Shown in pieces: positions 24,048 to 32,383 of a stretch of 36,964 bases of DNA. A program made the position numbers and the translations under genes. A model generated the notes under the pieces. It made no database searches. It was given only the letters and a program-made list of their open reading frames with translations, and was not told the DNA's origin. Origin of the DNA: Alphaproteobacteria bacterium (GTDB lineage Bacteria; Pseudomonadota; Alphaproteobacteria; Caulobacterales; Parvularculaceae); NCBI GenBank assembly GCA_013151255.1, contig JAADIQ010000027.1, positions 1-36,964 of the forward strand, given 5' to 3'. Positions within the stretch are counted from its first letter, which is position 1; each line of letters begins with the position of its first letter.

Positions 24048-24665
24048 TTGGCGAGCATCTATGATTTAAAACCGAAATTTCAGGCGCTGTTGCGCCCGCT
24101 CTGCGCCTGGCTGGCGGCGCGCGGCGTCACCGCCAATCAGGTGACGGTTGCGGCGTTCGCGCTGTCCGTTGCCCATGGCGCGGCGAATTATGCGTCGGCT
24201 GGCGGGCGGGTAATTTTGCTGCTCCTGCCGTTTGTTTTATTAATCCGTATGGCGATGAATGCGATTGACGGGATGCTGGCGCGCGAGTTTGACCAGAAGT
24301 CAAAACTTGGCGCGGTGCTGAACGAGTTGACCGATGTGCTGTCGGACGCGGCGCTTTATCTGCCTTTTGCTATCATTGCCGGGGTTAATGCTAGCCTCGT
24401 CTTTGCGGTGGTGCTTGGCGGTGTGATCGCCGAGATGACCGGCGTTATCGGCGTCCAGATCGGCGCATCGCGACGTTATGACGGCCCGTTCGGCAAGAGC
24501 GACCGCGCGGTATTCTTCGGCGCGTTTGCGGTGGTCTCCGCGTTCGGCGCCCAATACGGCCTGTGGAGCAATCTGCTATTGACCGCCGCCGCGCTGCTTG
24601 GCGCGCTTACGATATTCAACCGCGCCCGCGGCGCGTTAAAGGAAGTTGCTGATGGACACCCCTGA
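24048..24665 (+). CDS. ynbA: CDP-alcohol phosphatidyltransferase, YnbA-like
   Basis: 205 aa with a TTG start; GCGAGG lies 6 bases upstream. A multi-pass membrane enzyme. The CDP-alcohol signature spans about 71-100: NAIDGMLAR, then KLGAVLNELTDVLSD. The first acidic position is Asn (N71) and another is Asn (N92), as in the E. coli YnbA type as far as I recall, while D74, G75, A78, R79, G88, D96 and D100 are kept. Later FGKSDRAVFFG is typical of YnbA. The family transfers phosphatidyl groups from CDP-diacylglycerol to an alcohol; the acceptor is unknown. It is the first of four overlapping genes, and its stop overlaps the next start by 14 bp. Confidence 0.88.
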   Translation: MASIYDLKPKFQALLRPLCAWLAARGVTANQVTVAAFALSVAHGAANYASAGGRVILLLLPFVLLIRMAMNAIDGMLAREFDQKSKLGAVLNELTDVLSDAALYLPFAIIAGVNASLVFAVVLGGVIAEMTGVIGVQIGASRRYDGPFGKSDRAVFFGAFAVVSAFGAQYGLWSNLLLTAAALLGALTIFNRARGALKEVADGHP

Positions 24666-25608
24666 AGGCTTGTCGGTGCGCGTCTTATGGGCGATTGGCG
24701 TCATCTATGCTTTGCTAATCGCCGCCAGCCTCATCGTTGCGATCATGAAACGCCGGGGGCCGAGCGAAGCGACGAGCGAGCTTTCCCGGCGCGTCACCTC
24801 ATGGTGGTTCATGATCACCATCTTCACCATCGCGATTGTCACCAACCGGATTGTCTCAACGGTGTTTCTCGGCCTGATGGCGTTTTTAGCGTTCAAGGAA
24901 TATCTCTCGCTCATCCCCACACGACGCATCGACCGGCTGATTGTGTTGTTCGCCTATCTGGCAATCCCGGTGCAGTTCATTTTCGCCCATCAGGACCGGT
25001 ACGGATTATTCCTCACCTTCATTCCGGTGTGGATGTTTTTGTTCTTCCCCATCGCCATGACGCTGGCGGGCAAGACCGAAGGGTTTTTGCGTGCGGTGGG
25101 AACCTTGAGCTGGGGGATGATGATCACGGTGTTTGCGCTCAGTCATACCGCGATGCTGCTTGGCGCCGGCGACAAGGCAGGCCCTGCCGGCGGCGCCGGG
25201 CTCTTATTGTTTCTGGTGGCGCTGACGCAGTTTAACGACGTTGCGCAATTCACCTGGGGCAAGCTGTTTGGCAAGCGCAAAATCACGCCGACCGTCAGTC
25301 CCAACAAAACCTGGGAAGGTTTTCTCGGCGGGCTCGCCACCACAGCCGTCGTCGCCGCGCTTGCCGGCCCGTTCCTGACGCCGCTATCGATGCCCTGGGC
25401 GGGGCTCGCCGGCGCCATGATCGCGGTTTCCGGGTTTTTTGGCGACGTGACGATTTCGGCGTTCAAACGAGACCTTGGGGTTAAAGATTCCGGCGGGCTC
25501 ATCCCCGGCCATGGCGGCATTCTCGACCGCGTTGACAGTCTGATTTATGCAGCGCCGGTATTTTATCACGCCATGCATTTCTTTGTCTTCAGTGGGCGGA
25601 TTTCATGA
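24652..25608 (+). CDS. ynbB: Phosphatidate cytidylyltransferase-like protein, YnbB/CdsA type
   Basis: 318 aa from ATG 24652 (AGGAAG 6 bases upstream); a TTG at 24646 is less likely. It has about eight membrane helices. The C-terminal CdsA signature is present: KITPTVSPNKTWEGFLGG, SGFFGDVTISAFKRDLGVKD then SGGLIPGHGGILDRVDSL. Overall order and length match E. coli YnbB. CdsA proteins make CDP-diacylglycerol from phosphatidic acid and CTP. Pairing with the YnbA-like gene and the PlsC-like gene suggests a dedicated supply line for one phospholipid class, in addition to the housekeeping CdsA expected elsewhere. Confidence 0.9.
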   Translation: MDTPEGLSVRVLWAIGVIYALLIAASLIVAIMKRRGPSEATSELSRRVTSWWFMITIFTIAIVTNRIVSTVFLGLMAFLAFKEYLSLIPTRRIDRLIVLFAYLAIPVQFIFAHQDRYGLFLTFIPVWMFLFFPIAMTLAGKTEGFLRAVGTLSWGMMITVFALSHTAMLLGAGDKAGPAGGAGLLLFLVALTQFNDVAQFTWGKLFGKRKITPTVSPNKTWEGFLGGLATTAVVAALAGPFLTPLSMPWAGLAGAMIAVSGFFGDVTISAFKRDLGVKDSGGLIPGHGGILDRVDSLIYAAPVFYHAMHFFVFSGRIS

Positions 25609-26240
25609 GCCGATATTTACGCATCGCATTTTTCGCCATTATCGTGCGACCGATATTGTTGATTGTGCTGGGCATGAATGTGCGCGGGCGCGAACATCTG
25701 CCGAAAACCGGCCCGGCGATTATTGTCGCTAATCACAATTCGCATCTCGATACGTTAACTTTGCTAGCGCTGTTTCCGTTGCGGGACTTGCCGCGCCTGC
25801 GCCCCGTGGCGGCGGCGGATTATTTTTTGTCGAACAAGCTGCTGGCGTGGTTTGCGCTCAACATTATCGGCATTTTGCCGCTTGAACGCGGCGGCGTTAA
25901 AAAGAACCCGCTTGCCGATCTTGAAGCCGCGCTCGACCGTGGTGAGATTTTAATCCTGTTTCCCGAGGGCTCGCGCGGCGAACCGGAGCAGCGCGCCGAC
26001 TTCAAGCGCGGCGTTGCGTTCCTTGCCAGGGCGCGGCCGCAAACGCCGGTGCATCCGGTGTTTATTCACGGGCTCGGCAAGGCGTTGCCCAAAGGCAGCG
26101 CTATTCTGGTGCCGTTTAATTGCGACGTCATCGCCGGCGCGCCGTTCCAGTGGCAGGGTAAGGCGCCGGAATTTATGGAAGCGCTGGAAACACAAATGAC
26201 GATGCTCGCCGGCCAGGGCCAGTTTCAACCATGGGACTGA
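25605..26240 (+). CDS. 1-acyl-glycerol-3-phosphate acyltransferase family protein (PlsC-like)
   Basis: 211 aa. ATGA overlap with the preceding gene. One N-terminal hydrophobic segment (about 5-24). Motif I is NHNSHLDT (HX4D), motif II is RPVAAADYFLSNKLL, and motif III is LFPEGSRGEPEQ, as in the PlsC/lysophosphatidate acyltransferase superfamily, followed by PVHPVFIHGL. It would acylate a lysophospholipid or related acceptor, feeding phosphatidate to the YnbB-like enzyme. Confidence 0.9.
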   Translation: MSRYLRIAFFAIIVRPILLIVLGMNVRGREHLPKTGPAIIVANHNSHLDTLTLLALFPLRDLPRLRPVAAADYFLSNKLLAWFALNIIGILPLERGGVKKNPLADLEAALDRGEILILFPEGSRGEPEQRADFKRGVAFLARARPQTPVHPVFIHGLGKALPKGSAILVPFNCDVIAGAPFQWQGKAPEFMEALETQMTMLAGQGQFQPWD

Positions 26241-26794
26241 AACACCAGCGCGCGTGGTTTGCCGGCGCAGCGCTGTGGGGCTTTGCCGAAGCGACCACGT
26301 TTTTTGTGGTGCCGGATGTTTTATTGACGGCGGCGGTGTTGATGCTCGGCGTTGCAGCGGCGTTGCGCTTTGCCGGCGCCGCGGCCATCGCTGCGGTTGT
26401 CGGCGGCATGGTGATGTTGGCGTGGGGCGCCGGCGACGTTGATGGCGCGCGCGGATTTCTCCTCGCCATTCCGCTGATCGGCGGCGACCTACTTGCGCGC
26501 GTGCAGACCGACATTGCCGGCGCCTGGCCGGCAAATCTCACCATCGGCGCGATCACCGGCGCGCCTTATAAAATCTATGCGGTCGAGGCCGGCGCGGCGG
26601 GAATTACCCCCCTCGCCTTCGCAGTGGTTTCCTTCGCCGCCAGATTGGCGCGCTTTACGCTGGTGATCGCGCTGTTCGCGCTCGGCCTGCGATTGTTGCG
26701 GCTGGTGGGCGGCGCCCGGTTTGGCCTGGCGTTTCTCATCGTGGTTTGGGTGGGGGTCTACGGGATTTATGGGTTTATCCGGGTTCATAGCTGA
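26231..26794 (+). CDS. Polytopic membrane protein of phospholipid operon
   Basis: 187 aa with about five Ala/Gly-rich membrane helices. It overlaps the PlsC-like gene by 10 bp, so it is translated in the same operon. The stretch ANLTIGAITGAPYKIYAVEA then GAAGITPLAFAVVSF, with AARLARF, recalls DedA/YqaA-type proteins (GxPYKxxAxxAG). A lipid-handling or scramblase-like role would fit the operon, but this is inference. It is the last gene; no terminator was seen in 26795-26917. Confidence 0.65.
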   Translation: MGLKHQRAWFAGAALWGFAEATTFFVVPDVLLTAAVLMLGVAAALRFAGAAAIAAVVGGMVMLAWGAGDVDGARGFLLAIPLIGGDLLARVQTDIAGAWPANLTIGAITGAPYKIYAVEAGAAGITPLAFAVVSFAARLARFTLVIALFALGLRLLRLVGGARFGLAFLIVVWVGVYGIYGFIRVHS

Positions 26795-26917
26795 CTAAGT
26801 CAGTAGCTGACCAATTTGTAGGGTTTGGCGCGCGGGTCTTTTGTTGGATCGCGCCGGTGTCTGGGCTAGGGTCCGGCAAAATCGGCCAACTGTCGAATCG
26901 CTTAGAGGAGATATCAA

Positions 26918-27907
26918 TTGCGCAATTTTTGGATCATAACCGCCGGCGCCGCTGCACTGACATTGGCGGGCTGCGGCGGCTCGGATGAGAGCAAGGCGGC
27001 CGAGGCCACGGGGCAGAGCGCTGCCGAAGAGGGCGCGCCGACAAGTCTCCAAGCCGCTCAAAAATCGCGCGCCGAACGCAAAGTGGAATTAGAGAAGCTG
27101 GCGGCCGAACGCCTGGTCACGGCGGAGAAATTTCTTGCGGAAAACGCCAAGCGCGAAGGCGTTATCGTCACTGATAGCGGGCTTCAATATATGGTTTTAG
27201 AACAAGGCCCCGAAGGCGGCGCCACGCCGGTCTCGACCGATCTGGTGGTCGTTCATTATGTTGGTACACTGAAGGATGGTGTTGAGTTTGATTCCTCGCG
27301 CGCCCGCGGCGCCGCCTCCGCCTTCCGCCTCAACGCCGTCATTCCCGGCTGGACCGAGGGCGTTCAGCTGATGAGCGAAGGCGATCGCTACCGCTTCTTT
27401 GTGCCGCCAGGCCTTGCCTATGGCAAACGCGGCGGCAGGCCCGGCAGCCCGATCGGTCCCAATGACGCTTTGATTTTCGATATAGAGCTTCTCAAAGTGC
27501 AAAACGCAGACACAAACCTCGCGACGGCGAAAAAGTTTCTCGATGAAAACGCCAAAAAAGACGGCGTGAAGACAACGTCGTCGGGCTTGCAATATCAGGT
27601 GCTCGCAGAGGGGAAAGCTGATGGCGCGTATCCGAAAAAGACAGACACGGTGCGCGTCCATTATCGCGGCACACTCCTCAACGGCACGGAATTCGATTCC
27701 TCTTACGCCAGCGGCAGGCCGTTTGAAACTCCTTTAAACCGCGTTATCGGCGGCTGGACCGAGGGCGTTCAATTGATGAGCGAGGGCGACAAATTCCGCT
27801 TCTTCATTCCGCCAGAACTTGCTTATGGCAAAGCCGGAACGCCGGGTGGGCCGATCGGTCCTAACGAAGCGTTAATTTTCGAGATCGAGCTGGTTGCGGT
27901 GAAATAG
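26918..27907 (+). CDS. Lipoprotein with two tandem FKBP-type peptidyl-prolyl isomerase domains
   Basis: 329 aa with a TTG start; GAGGAG (26905-26910) lies 7 bases before it. Lipobox LAGC (C19). An acidic/Ala linker and a charged helix (about 45-80) precede FKBP domain 1 (about 85-185) and FKBP domain 2 (about 200-329), each with its own short leader helix (AEKFLAENAKREGV and AKKFLDENAKKDGV). Both domains keep VHYxGTLxDGxEFDSS, the IPGWTEGVQLMSEGD/IGGWTEGVQLMSEGD box, RFFxPPxLAYGK and IGPNxALIFxIEL, so both look active. This is a duplicated domain, most likely a periplasmic foldase anchored in the membrane. Typical FKBP lipoproteins have one such domain. Confidence 0.9.
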   Translation: MRNFWIITAGAAALTLAGCGGSDESKAAEATGQSAAEEGAPTSLQAAQKSRAERKVELEKLAAERLVTAEKFLAENAKREGVIVTDSGLQYMVLEQGPEGGATPVSTDLVVVHYVGTLKDGVEFDSSRARGAASAFRLNAVIPGWTEGVQLMSEGDRYRFFVPPGLAYGKRGGRPGSPIGPNDALIFDIELLKVQNADTNLATAKKFLDENAKKDGVKTTSSGLQYQVLAEGKADGAYPKKTDTVRVHYRGTLLNGTEFDSSYASGRPFETPLNRVIGGWTEGVQLMSEGDKFRFFIPPELAYGKAGTPGGPIGPNEALIFEIELVAVK

Positions 27908-27996
27908 CGGGTGCGGCCTGCCCCTAATTTAGACCTGTAACAGCCGATTAACCATAATGGTGTAGTGAACTGGTTTTGCGAAATCAGGAGCGCCCC

Positions 27997-28434
27997 ATGG
28001 CCTTTGACCCTAAAATTATTGAAGACAGCTTTGAAAAAGCCAAACCGATCGCCGCCGACGTGGCGAACAAATTTTATGAAATTCTCTGGGCGGACTACCC
28101 GCAATCAACCGATCTGTTTGCTGATGCGAATATGGACAAGCAAAAAGTCGCGCTGATGAATGCGCTGACGCAGGTTGTCGATCATATTCGCGACCCGGAA
28201 TGGCTGACGGAATATCTCTATCAAATGGGCGTGCGTCACATGCAATATGACACGCTGCCGGAACATTTTGATTGGGTTGGCGCTAGCCTGCTCAAAACCT
28301 TTGCGCATTTCTTCGGCGATGACTGGACCGACGAATTGCAGCAAAACTGGCTTGAGGCCTATCAGGCGATTGCCGGTCTGATGCTGGCCGGCCTCAATGA
28401 TGCGCTGGCGGGCGATATCCGTAAAAGCGCCTAA
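27997..28434 (+). CDS. Single-domain globin (bacterial haemoglobin type)
   Basis: 145 aa from ATG 27997, preceded by AGGAG; the extension to 27976 is not needed. Globin helices are visible with the proximal histidine H81 in [21 protein letters not shown], the FGH pattern of bacterial haemoglobins (compare KHCQAGVxxxHYPIVG in Vitreoscilla). It likely binds O2 or NO for respiration or NO detoxification. There is no FAD/NAD reductase domain, so it is not a flavohaemoglobin. A hairpin follows the stop. Confidence 0.88.
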   Translation: MAFDPKIIEDSFEKAKPIAADVANKFYEILWADYPQSTDLFADANMDKQKVALMNALTQVVDHIRDPEWLTEYLYQMGVRHMQYDTLPEHFDWVGASLLKTFAHFFGDDWTDELQQNWLEAYQAIAGLMLAGLNDALAGDIRKSA

Positions 28435-28449
28435 CCACGCCGTTTCGCT

Positions 28450-28490
28450 CCGGACCCGCGCTGTTGAACCTCTTCAGCGCGGCAATCCGG
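28450..28490 (+). terminator. Hairpin after the globin gene
   Basis: CCGGA (28450-28454) and CCGCGCTG (28456-28463) pair with CAGCGCGG (28475-28482) and TCCGG (28486-28490), an interrupted 13-bp stem with an 11-nt loop. There is no T-tract, so termination strength is uncertain. It separates the globin gene from the metH promoter region. Confidence 0.45.
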
Positions 28491-28498
28491 GTCTTGCC

Positions 28499-28526
28499 AA
28501 TCATATAAAGATATCTTTATATGATT
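28499..28526. promoter_or_regulatory. Perfect 28-bp palindrome, likely operator of the methionine-cycle gene
   Basis: AATCATATAAAGAT (28499-28512) is followed directly by its exact reverse complement (28513-28526) with no spacer. It lies 14 bp before the ATG of the methionine synthase module and overlaps the likely promoter or leader. AT-rich palindromes of this kind upstream of metH/ahcY genes are known operators of ArsR-family SAH/SAM-linked repressors (SahR type) in Proteobacteria; assigning this site to that family is inference. Confidence 0.7.
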
Positions 28527-28540
28527 TTTGCGAGGTTTTT

Positions 28541-29614
28541 ATGAGCGATCCTTATCCAGGCCGGCCGGGCCGTATTGCAGCGCTGAAGAAAGCGCTCACC
28601 GAGCGTATTTTGGTGCTCGACGGCGCCGCGGGCACCTTCATTCAAGGCTACGAGCTTGATGAGGCGGGCTATCGGGGGACGCGCTTTGCCGACTGGCCCT
28701 CAGACATCAAGGGCAATAACGACATTCTCAACCTGTCGCGCCCGGACATTATCGCCGAGATGCACAAAGCCTATCTTGGCGCCGGCGCCGACATTATCGA
28801 GACCAACACGTTTTCATCGACCGTCATCGCGCAGGCCGATTACGCGATGGAAGCGCTTGCTTATGAGCTCAACGTCGAAGGCGCGCGGCTTGCGAGAACA
28901 GCCGCGGATGCAGCCTCGAGCGATGACCGCCCAAGATTTGTCGCCGGCGCCATCGGGCCGACCAACCGCACCGCGTCGCTGTCGCCTGATGTCAACGACC
29001 CAGGAAAACGCAACACCGATTATGACGAGCTAGCCGCCGCTTATGGCGAAGAGGCGCGCGCGCTGATAGAGGGCGGCGTTGATATGTTGTTAATCGAGAC
29101 GATTTTCGACACGCTGAATGCAAAAGCCGCGATTTTCTCTGTACAGACATTATTTGACGAACTTGGTTTTGAGGTGCCGGTGATGTTGTCGGTGACCATC
29201 ACCGACCAGTCCGGGCGCACGCTGTCCGGCCAGACCACGGAAGCGTTCTGGAATTCTGTGCGCCACGCCAAACCGCTATCGGTCGGCATTAATTGCGCGC
29301 TCGGCCCGGACCTGATGCGCCCTTACGTTGCCGAGCTTGCTGCTGTCGCTGATTGTTATGTCTCAACCTACCCCAATGCGGGCTTGCCGAACGCCTTTGG
29401 CGGCTATGACGAGACCCCGGCCTCGATGACCGCGCATATGGAAGAATGGGCGAAAAGCGGGCTTATCAACATTATCGGCGGCTGTTGCGGCACCACGCCG
29501 GCGCATATTGAAGCCTTTGCCAAAGCGGTCGATGGCGTCGCGCCGCGCCAGGCGCCTGCGCAAGAAAGAGTGATGCGGCTTTCCGGCCTCGAGCCTTTTT
29601 CGCTTGCGGGGTAG
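28541..29614 (+). CDS. metH: Methionine synthase, homocysteine-binding module (split MetH, part 1)
   Basis: 357 aa from ATG 28541 with GAGG just upstream; an in-frame extension to 28397 crosses the palindrome and is rejected. It covers only the homocysteine S-methyltransferase module of MetH (E. coli MetH is over 1200 aa). The zinc-binding cysteines are present: C252 in GINCALG and C315/C316 in [18 protein letters not shown] and IETNTFSST are typical. In many Alphaproteobacteria metH is split and this module is a separate protein; the folate, cobalamin and reactivation modules must be elsewhere, because the next gene is unrelated. It transfers a methyl group from cobalamin to homocysteine. 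Confidence 0.92.
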   Translation: MSDPYPGRPGRIAALKKALTERILVLDGAAGTFIQGYELDEAGYRGTRFADWPSDIKGNNDILNLSRPDIIAEMHKAYLGAGADIIETNTFSSTVIAQADYAMEALAYELNVEGARLARTAADAASSDDRPRFVAGAIGPTNRTASLSPDVNDPGKRNTDYDELAAAYGEEARALIEGGVDMLLIETIFDTLNAKAAIFSVQTLFDELGFEVPVMLSVTITDQSGRTLSGQTTEAFWNSVRHAKPLSVGINCALGPDLMRPYVAELAAVADCYVSTYPNAGLPNAFGGYDETPASMTAHMEEWAKSGLINIIGGCCGTTPAHIEAFAKAVDGVAPRQAPAQERVMRLSGLEPFSLAG

Positions 29615-29678
29615 ACTTACGGCGGAATAATCGCGCGCGGATGTTGCGATTTGCAGCCAGCCCGGCCAAGTTGCGCCC

Positions 29679-30836
29679 ATGACCGATATCACCCACCAGC
29701 GCGAGTGGATTTCGCGGCTTGTCGCGTTTGACACCACCTCATCAAAATCAAACCTCGCTTTAATCGAGGATGTCGAAACGTATCTTGCCGGTCTCGGCAT
29801 AGAGAGTTTTCGCGTCGCCAATGACGACAAAACCAAGGCCAATCTTTACGCCGTCGTCGGTCCGAATGTTGAGGGCGGGGTGGTGTTGTCCGGGCACACT
29901 GATGTGGTGCCTGTCACCGGACAGGACTGGAGCACGAACCCTTGGGAAGTGGTGGAAAAAGACGGCAAGCTTTACGGCCGCGGCGTAGCGGATATGAAAA
30001 GCTTTTTCGCCATCGGCCTGTCGCTGGTTCCGGACATGCTTCGCGCGAGGCTGAAGCGGCCGATTATTTTTGCGCTGTCCTATGACGAAGAAGTCGGATG
30101 CCTCGGCGCCCCGCGGATGATTGCCGAACTGGTGGGTAAAATCCCACAGCCTTCAGCCGTTATTGTCGGCGAGCCCACAAGCATGAAGGTGATTGACGGC
30201 CATAAGGGGATCGCCTCTTTTCGCGTCACCGTCACCGGCTACACCACCCATTCCAGCCAGACCGACCGCGGCGTCTCGGCGGTGGAAGCGGCCGCCAAGC
30301 TGATCGCCAAAATCTCTGATATGCGGACCATTCGGGCCGCGAATGCAGACCCCGCCTCGCCGTTTGAGCCACCTTATTCGTCGATGACCGTCAATGTCGT
30401 GCGCGGCGGCACGCAATTGAACATCATGGCGAGCGAGGCGTATTTTGAATGGGATTTGCGGGTGGTTCCCGGTGATCCGCCGCACGACATCATAGAAGAG
30501 TTCAAAGATTTTGCGCGCGGCGTCGAGGCGGAGATGCGCGCCGTCGCCGCCGGGTGTCGCATCGATATCGAACAGATGACCAATGCGCCGTTCCTGGCGC
30601 CGGCCGCCCATAATCCTTCGGCTGACCTTGCCAAATCGATTACCGGGCAAAATGCAACCGGCGTTGTCGCTTACGCCGCTGAAGCCGGTCAGTTTCAGGA
30701 GGCGGGATTTTCAACCGTCCTGTGCGGGCCGGGTTCTATCGATCAGGCGCATCAGGCGGATGAGTTTATTTCGCTGGAACAGATCGGCGAGGGAACGATT
30801 TTCCTGCGCAAGCTGATTGAACGCATGAGCGTTTAG
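29679..30836 (+). CDS. argE: Acetylornithine deacetylase (M20 family)
   Basis: 385 aa. M20 di-zinc motifs: SGHTDVVP (H73, D75), GRGVADMK (D105), SYDEEVGCLG (E137, E138) and a later GEPTSMKV. The lid/dimerisation domain starts about residue 180 (GHKGIASFRVTVTGYTTHSS). The ending GPGSIDQAHQADEFISLEQI is characteristic of the ArgE branch. It removes acetyl from N-acetylornithine in arginine synthesis. No other arg genes are adjacent, so a related N-acyl-amino-acid hydrolase is possible. Weak ribosome-binding site; 64 bp after the metH module. Confidence 0.88.
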   Translation: MTDITHQREWISRLVAFDTTSSKSNLALIEDVETYLAGLGIESFRVANDDKTKANLYAVVGPNVEGGVVLSGHTDVVPVTGQDWSTNPWEVVEKDGKLYGRGVADMKSFFAIGLSLVPDMLRARLKRPIIFALSYDEEVGCLGAPRMIAELVGKIPQPSAVIVGEPTSMKVIDGHKGIASFRVTVTGYTTHSSQTDRGVSAVEAAAKLIAKISDMRTIRAANADPASPFEPPYSSMTVNVVRGGTQLNIMASEAYFEWDLRVVPGDPPHDIIEEFKDFARGVEAEMRAVAAGCRIDIEQMTNAPFLAPAAHNPSADLAKSITGQNATGVVAYAAEAGQFQEAGFSTVLCGPGSIDQAHQADEFISLEQIGEGTIFLRKLIERMSV

Positions 30837-31026
30837 AGTTTGTTTACGATGGTTACTTTTATCCGGCGATAATTTCTTAAATCCAGCCCCCAGCAACAGT
30901 AACGTTTCCTTAAAAGACGTAAGCGGAACGTATCGCAAACCCAGTATTTTTGCGGTCTTCATTTTGTGTTTACACAGTCTTGCGAGGCTTCGCGCAAGTG
31001 TGATTGCGCGAAATGAGGCGGACGCC

Positions 31027-32379
31027 GTGAAAAAAGTAACACATTGCCGGGCCTGCGGGTCAAAGGCGCTAACGCCGGCCTTTTCAATGCCGGTCGGCGC
31101 GGCGCCGCGCCGTTTATGGCGCAATGGTTCGCAAACGCTTGATTACCTGTTATGCGACCCGACGCGCGACGCCAGGGCTTGCGGACTTTTGCAGGCCGCC
31201 ATTGTTGGCGCTGAAGAAGCAACCGTTCCCTCCGGGCGCCACCGCTCCAACCGCGCGCATTTGCGCGCTGTCGCCACTGAAGCGCTGGAATTAATTTCGG
31301 GCCGTGACTGCGCCGCGCTCGATATTGGTTGCAATGACGGCGCACTGCTCTCCTATTATCCGCGTTGGGTGGAGCGCTTTGGCGTTGACCCGAGCGATCA
31401 TGTGGAGGAAATCGGCGAATGGGCGTGGACAGCGAAGGCGGCGTTTCCATCAGCACAGCTGGACGAAGTCTTTGGCGACAGGAAGTTCGACATCATCACC
31501 GCGGTCTCCGTTCTTGAACATTGCGACAATCCGCGCGCATTGCTGTCGGCGATAAAATCGCGCCTTACCGATGACGGCGTGTTGGCGCTTGAAACGCTTT
31601 ATTCGCCTATGGTGCTAACCCATAATTCTATCGATGTGCTGCAAGTTGGCGTCGCCGCGGTCTACTCACTGTCGGTTATCGAATGGCTGGTGCGCGAGGC
31701 GGGACTGAAAGTTTTCAAAGGCGCGCTGACATCCAAAGAAGGCGGCTCGATCCGGCTGTTCATCACCCACAGCGACAATAATGAATTTGATTTCGACCCG
31801 TGGTATGAGCGCCTGGCGCGGCTTTGGGACGAAGAAAACGTGCTCGCGATGCGCGCGATCCAGCCTTACCAGTCTTTCGAGCAGCGCGTTGACGGCGTGC
31901 GCGAGGCTTTCGTTACCCTGCTTGAGGAAATCGCCTCGCGCGGCGAGTGCATTCATATTATCGGCGCCGATCCGCAGACCGAAGCGCTGTTGCGCTGGGC
32001 GGGACCGGCGGCGAAAGTCGTCACCGCCGTGGTCGACACCGCTGTTGCGCGTGAGCATGACCGGCTGGGCGAGCGCGGTTTGCGCATTATTTCCGAAACC
32101 GATAGCCGCGCGGCGGAACCCGACTTTATCATCGCGCCGGCGCGCTTTAAGCGGCAAATGCTTGAGCACTGGCGCGAGACCATCCTGCTTGGCGGGCGGA
32201 TGATTTTCGTCACGCCCACGCCGCATGTCATCAATGCGTCCAACTATGCCGGCGAATATGGCAAAACCATTGCTGGCGGCGACAACGCATCGGGCGCGGA
32301 GAGCCTGCGCTCAATCCTCGCCGTTGCCGGCGGGCCGCGTCTCATCTCAGAAAATACCGAGCACGTTAAATCGGCTTAA
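31027..32379 (+). CDS. Class I SAM C-methyltransferase of sugar-nucleotide type
   Basis: 450 aa with a GTG start (GAGG 8 bases upstream); a TTG at 30964 adds 21 residues without support. An N-terminal zinc-binding domain has C7, C10, C43 and C52 (HCRACG ... LLCDPTRDARACGLLQ). A SAM-binding Rossmann domain follows with motif I ALDIGCNDGALL (97-108) and motif II region VSVLEHCDNPRALLS. A C-terminal Methyltransf_14-like domain (about 300-430) has IHIIGADPQTEALLRWAG. This order (Methyltransf_13/SAM/Methyltransf_14) is that of NDP-sugar C-methyltransferases. Neighbouring envelope-sugar genes (galE, kdsB) agree with a surface-polysaccharide role, though they lie beyond a phosphatase gene on the other strand. 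The exact sugar is unknown. Confidence 0.85.
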   Translation: MKKVTHCRACGSKALTPAFSMPVGAAPRRLWRNGSQTLDYLLCDPTRDARACGLLQAAIVGAEEATVPSGRHRSNRAHLRAVATEALELISGRDCAALDIGCNDGALLSYYPRWVERFGVDPSDHVEEIGEWAWTAKAAFPSAQLDEVFGDRKFDIITAVSVLEHCDNPRALLSAIKSRLTDDGVLALETLYSPMVLTHNSIDVLQVGVAAVYSLSVIEWLVREAGLKVFKGALTSKEGGSIRLFITHSDNNEFDFDPWYERLARLWDEENVLAMRAIQPYQSFEQRVDGVREAFVTLLEEIASRGECIHIIGADPQTEALLRWAGPAAKVVTAVVDTAVAREHDRLGERGLRIISETDSRAAEPDFIIAPARFKRQMLEHWRETILLGGRMIFVTPTPHVINASNYAGEYGKTIAGGDNASGAESLRSILAVAGGPRLISENTEHVKSA

Positions 32380-32383
32380 GCCC

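Noticed and set aside
28397-28540. N-terminal extension of the MetH module
   Set aside because: It would run through the globin stop, a hairpin and the 28-bp palindrome; ATG 28541 has GAGG and starts the family sequence.
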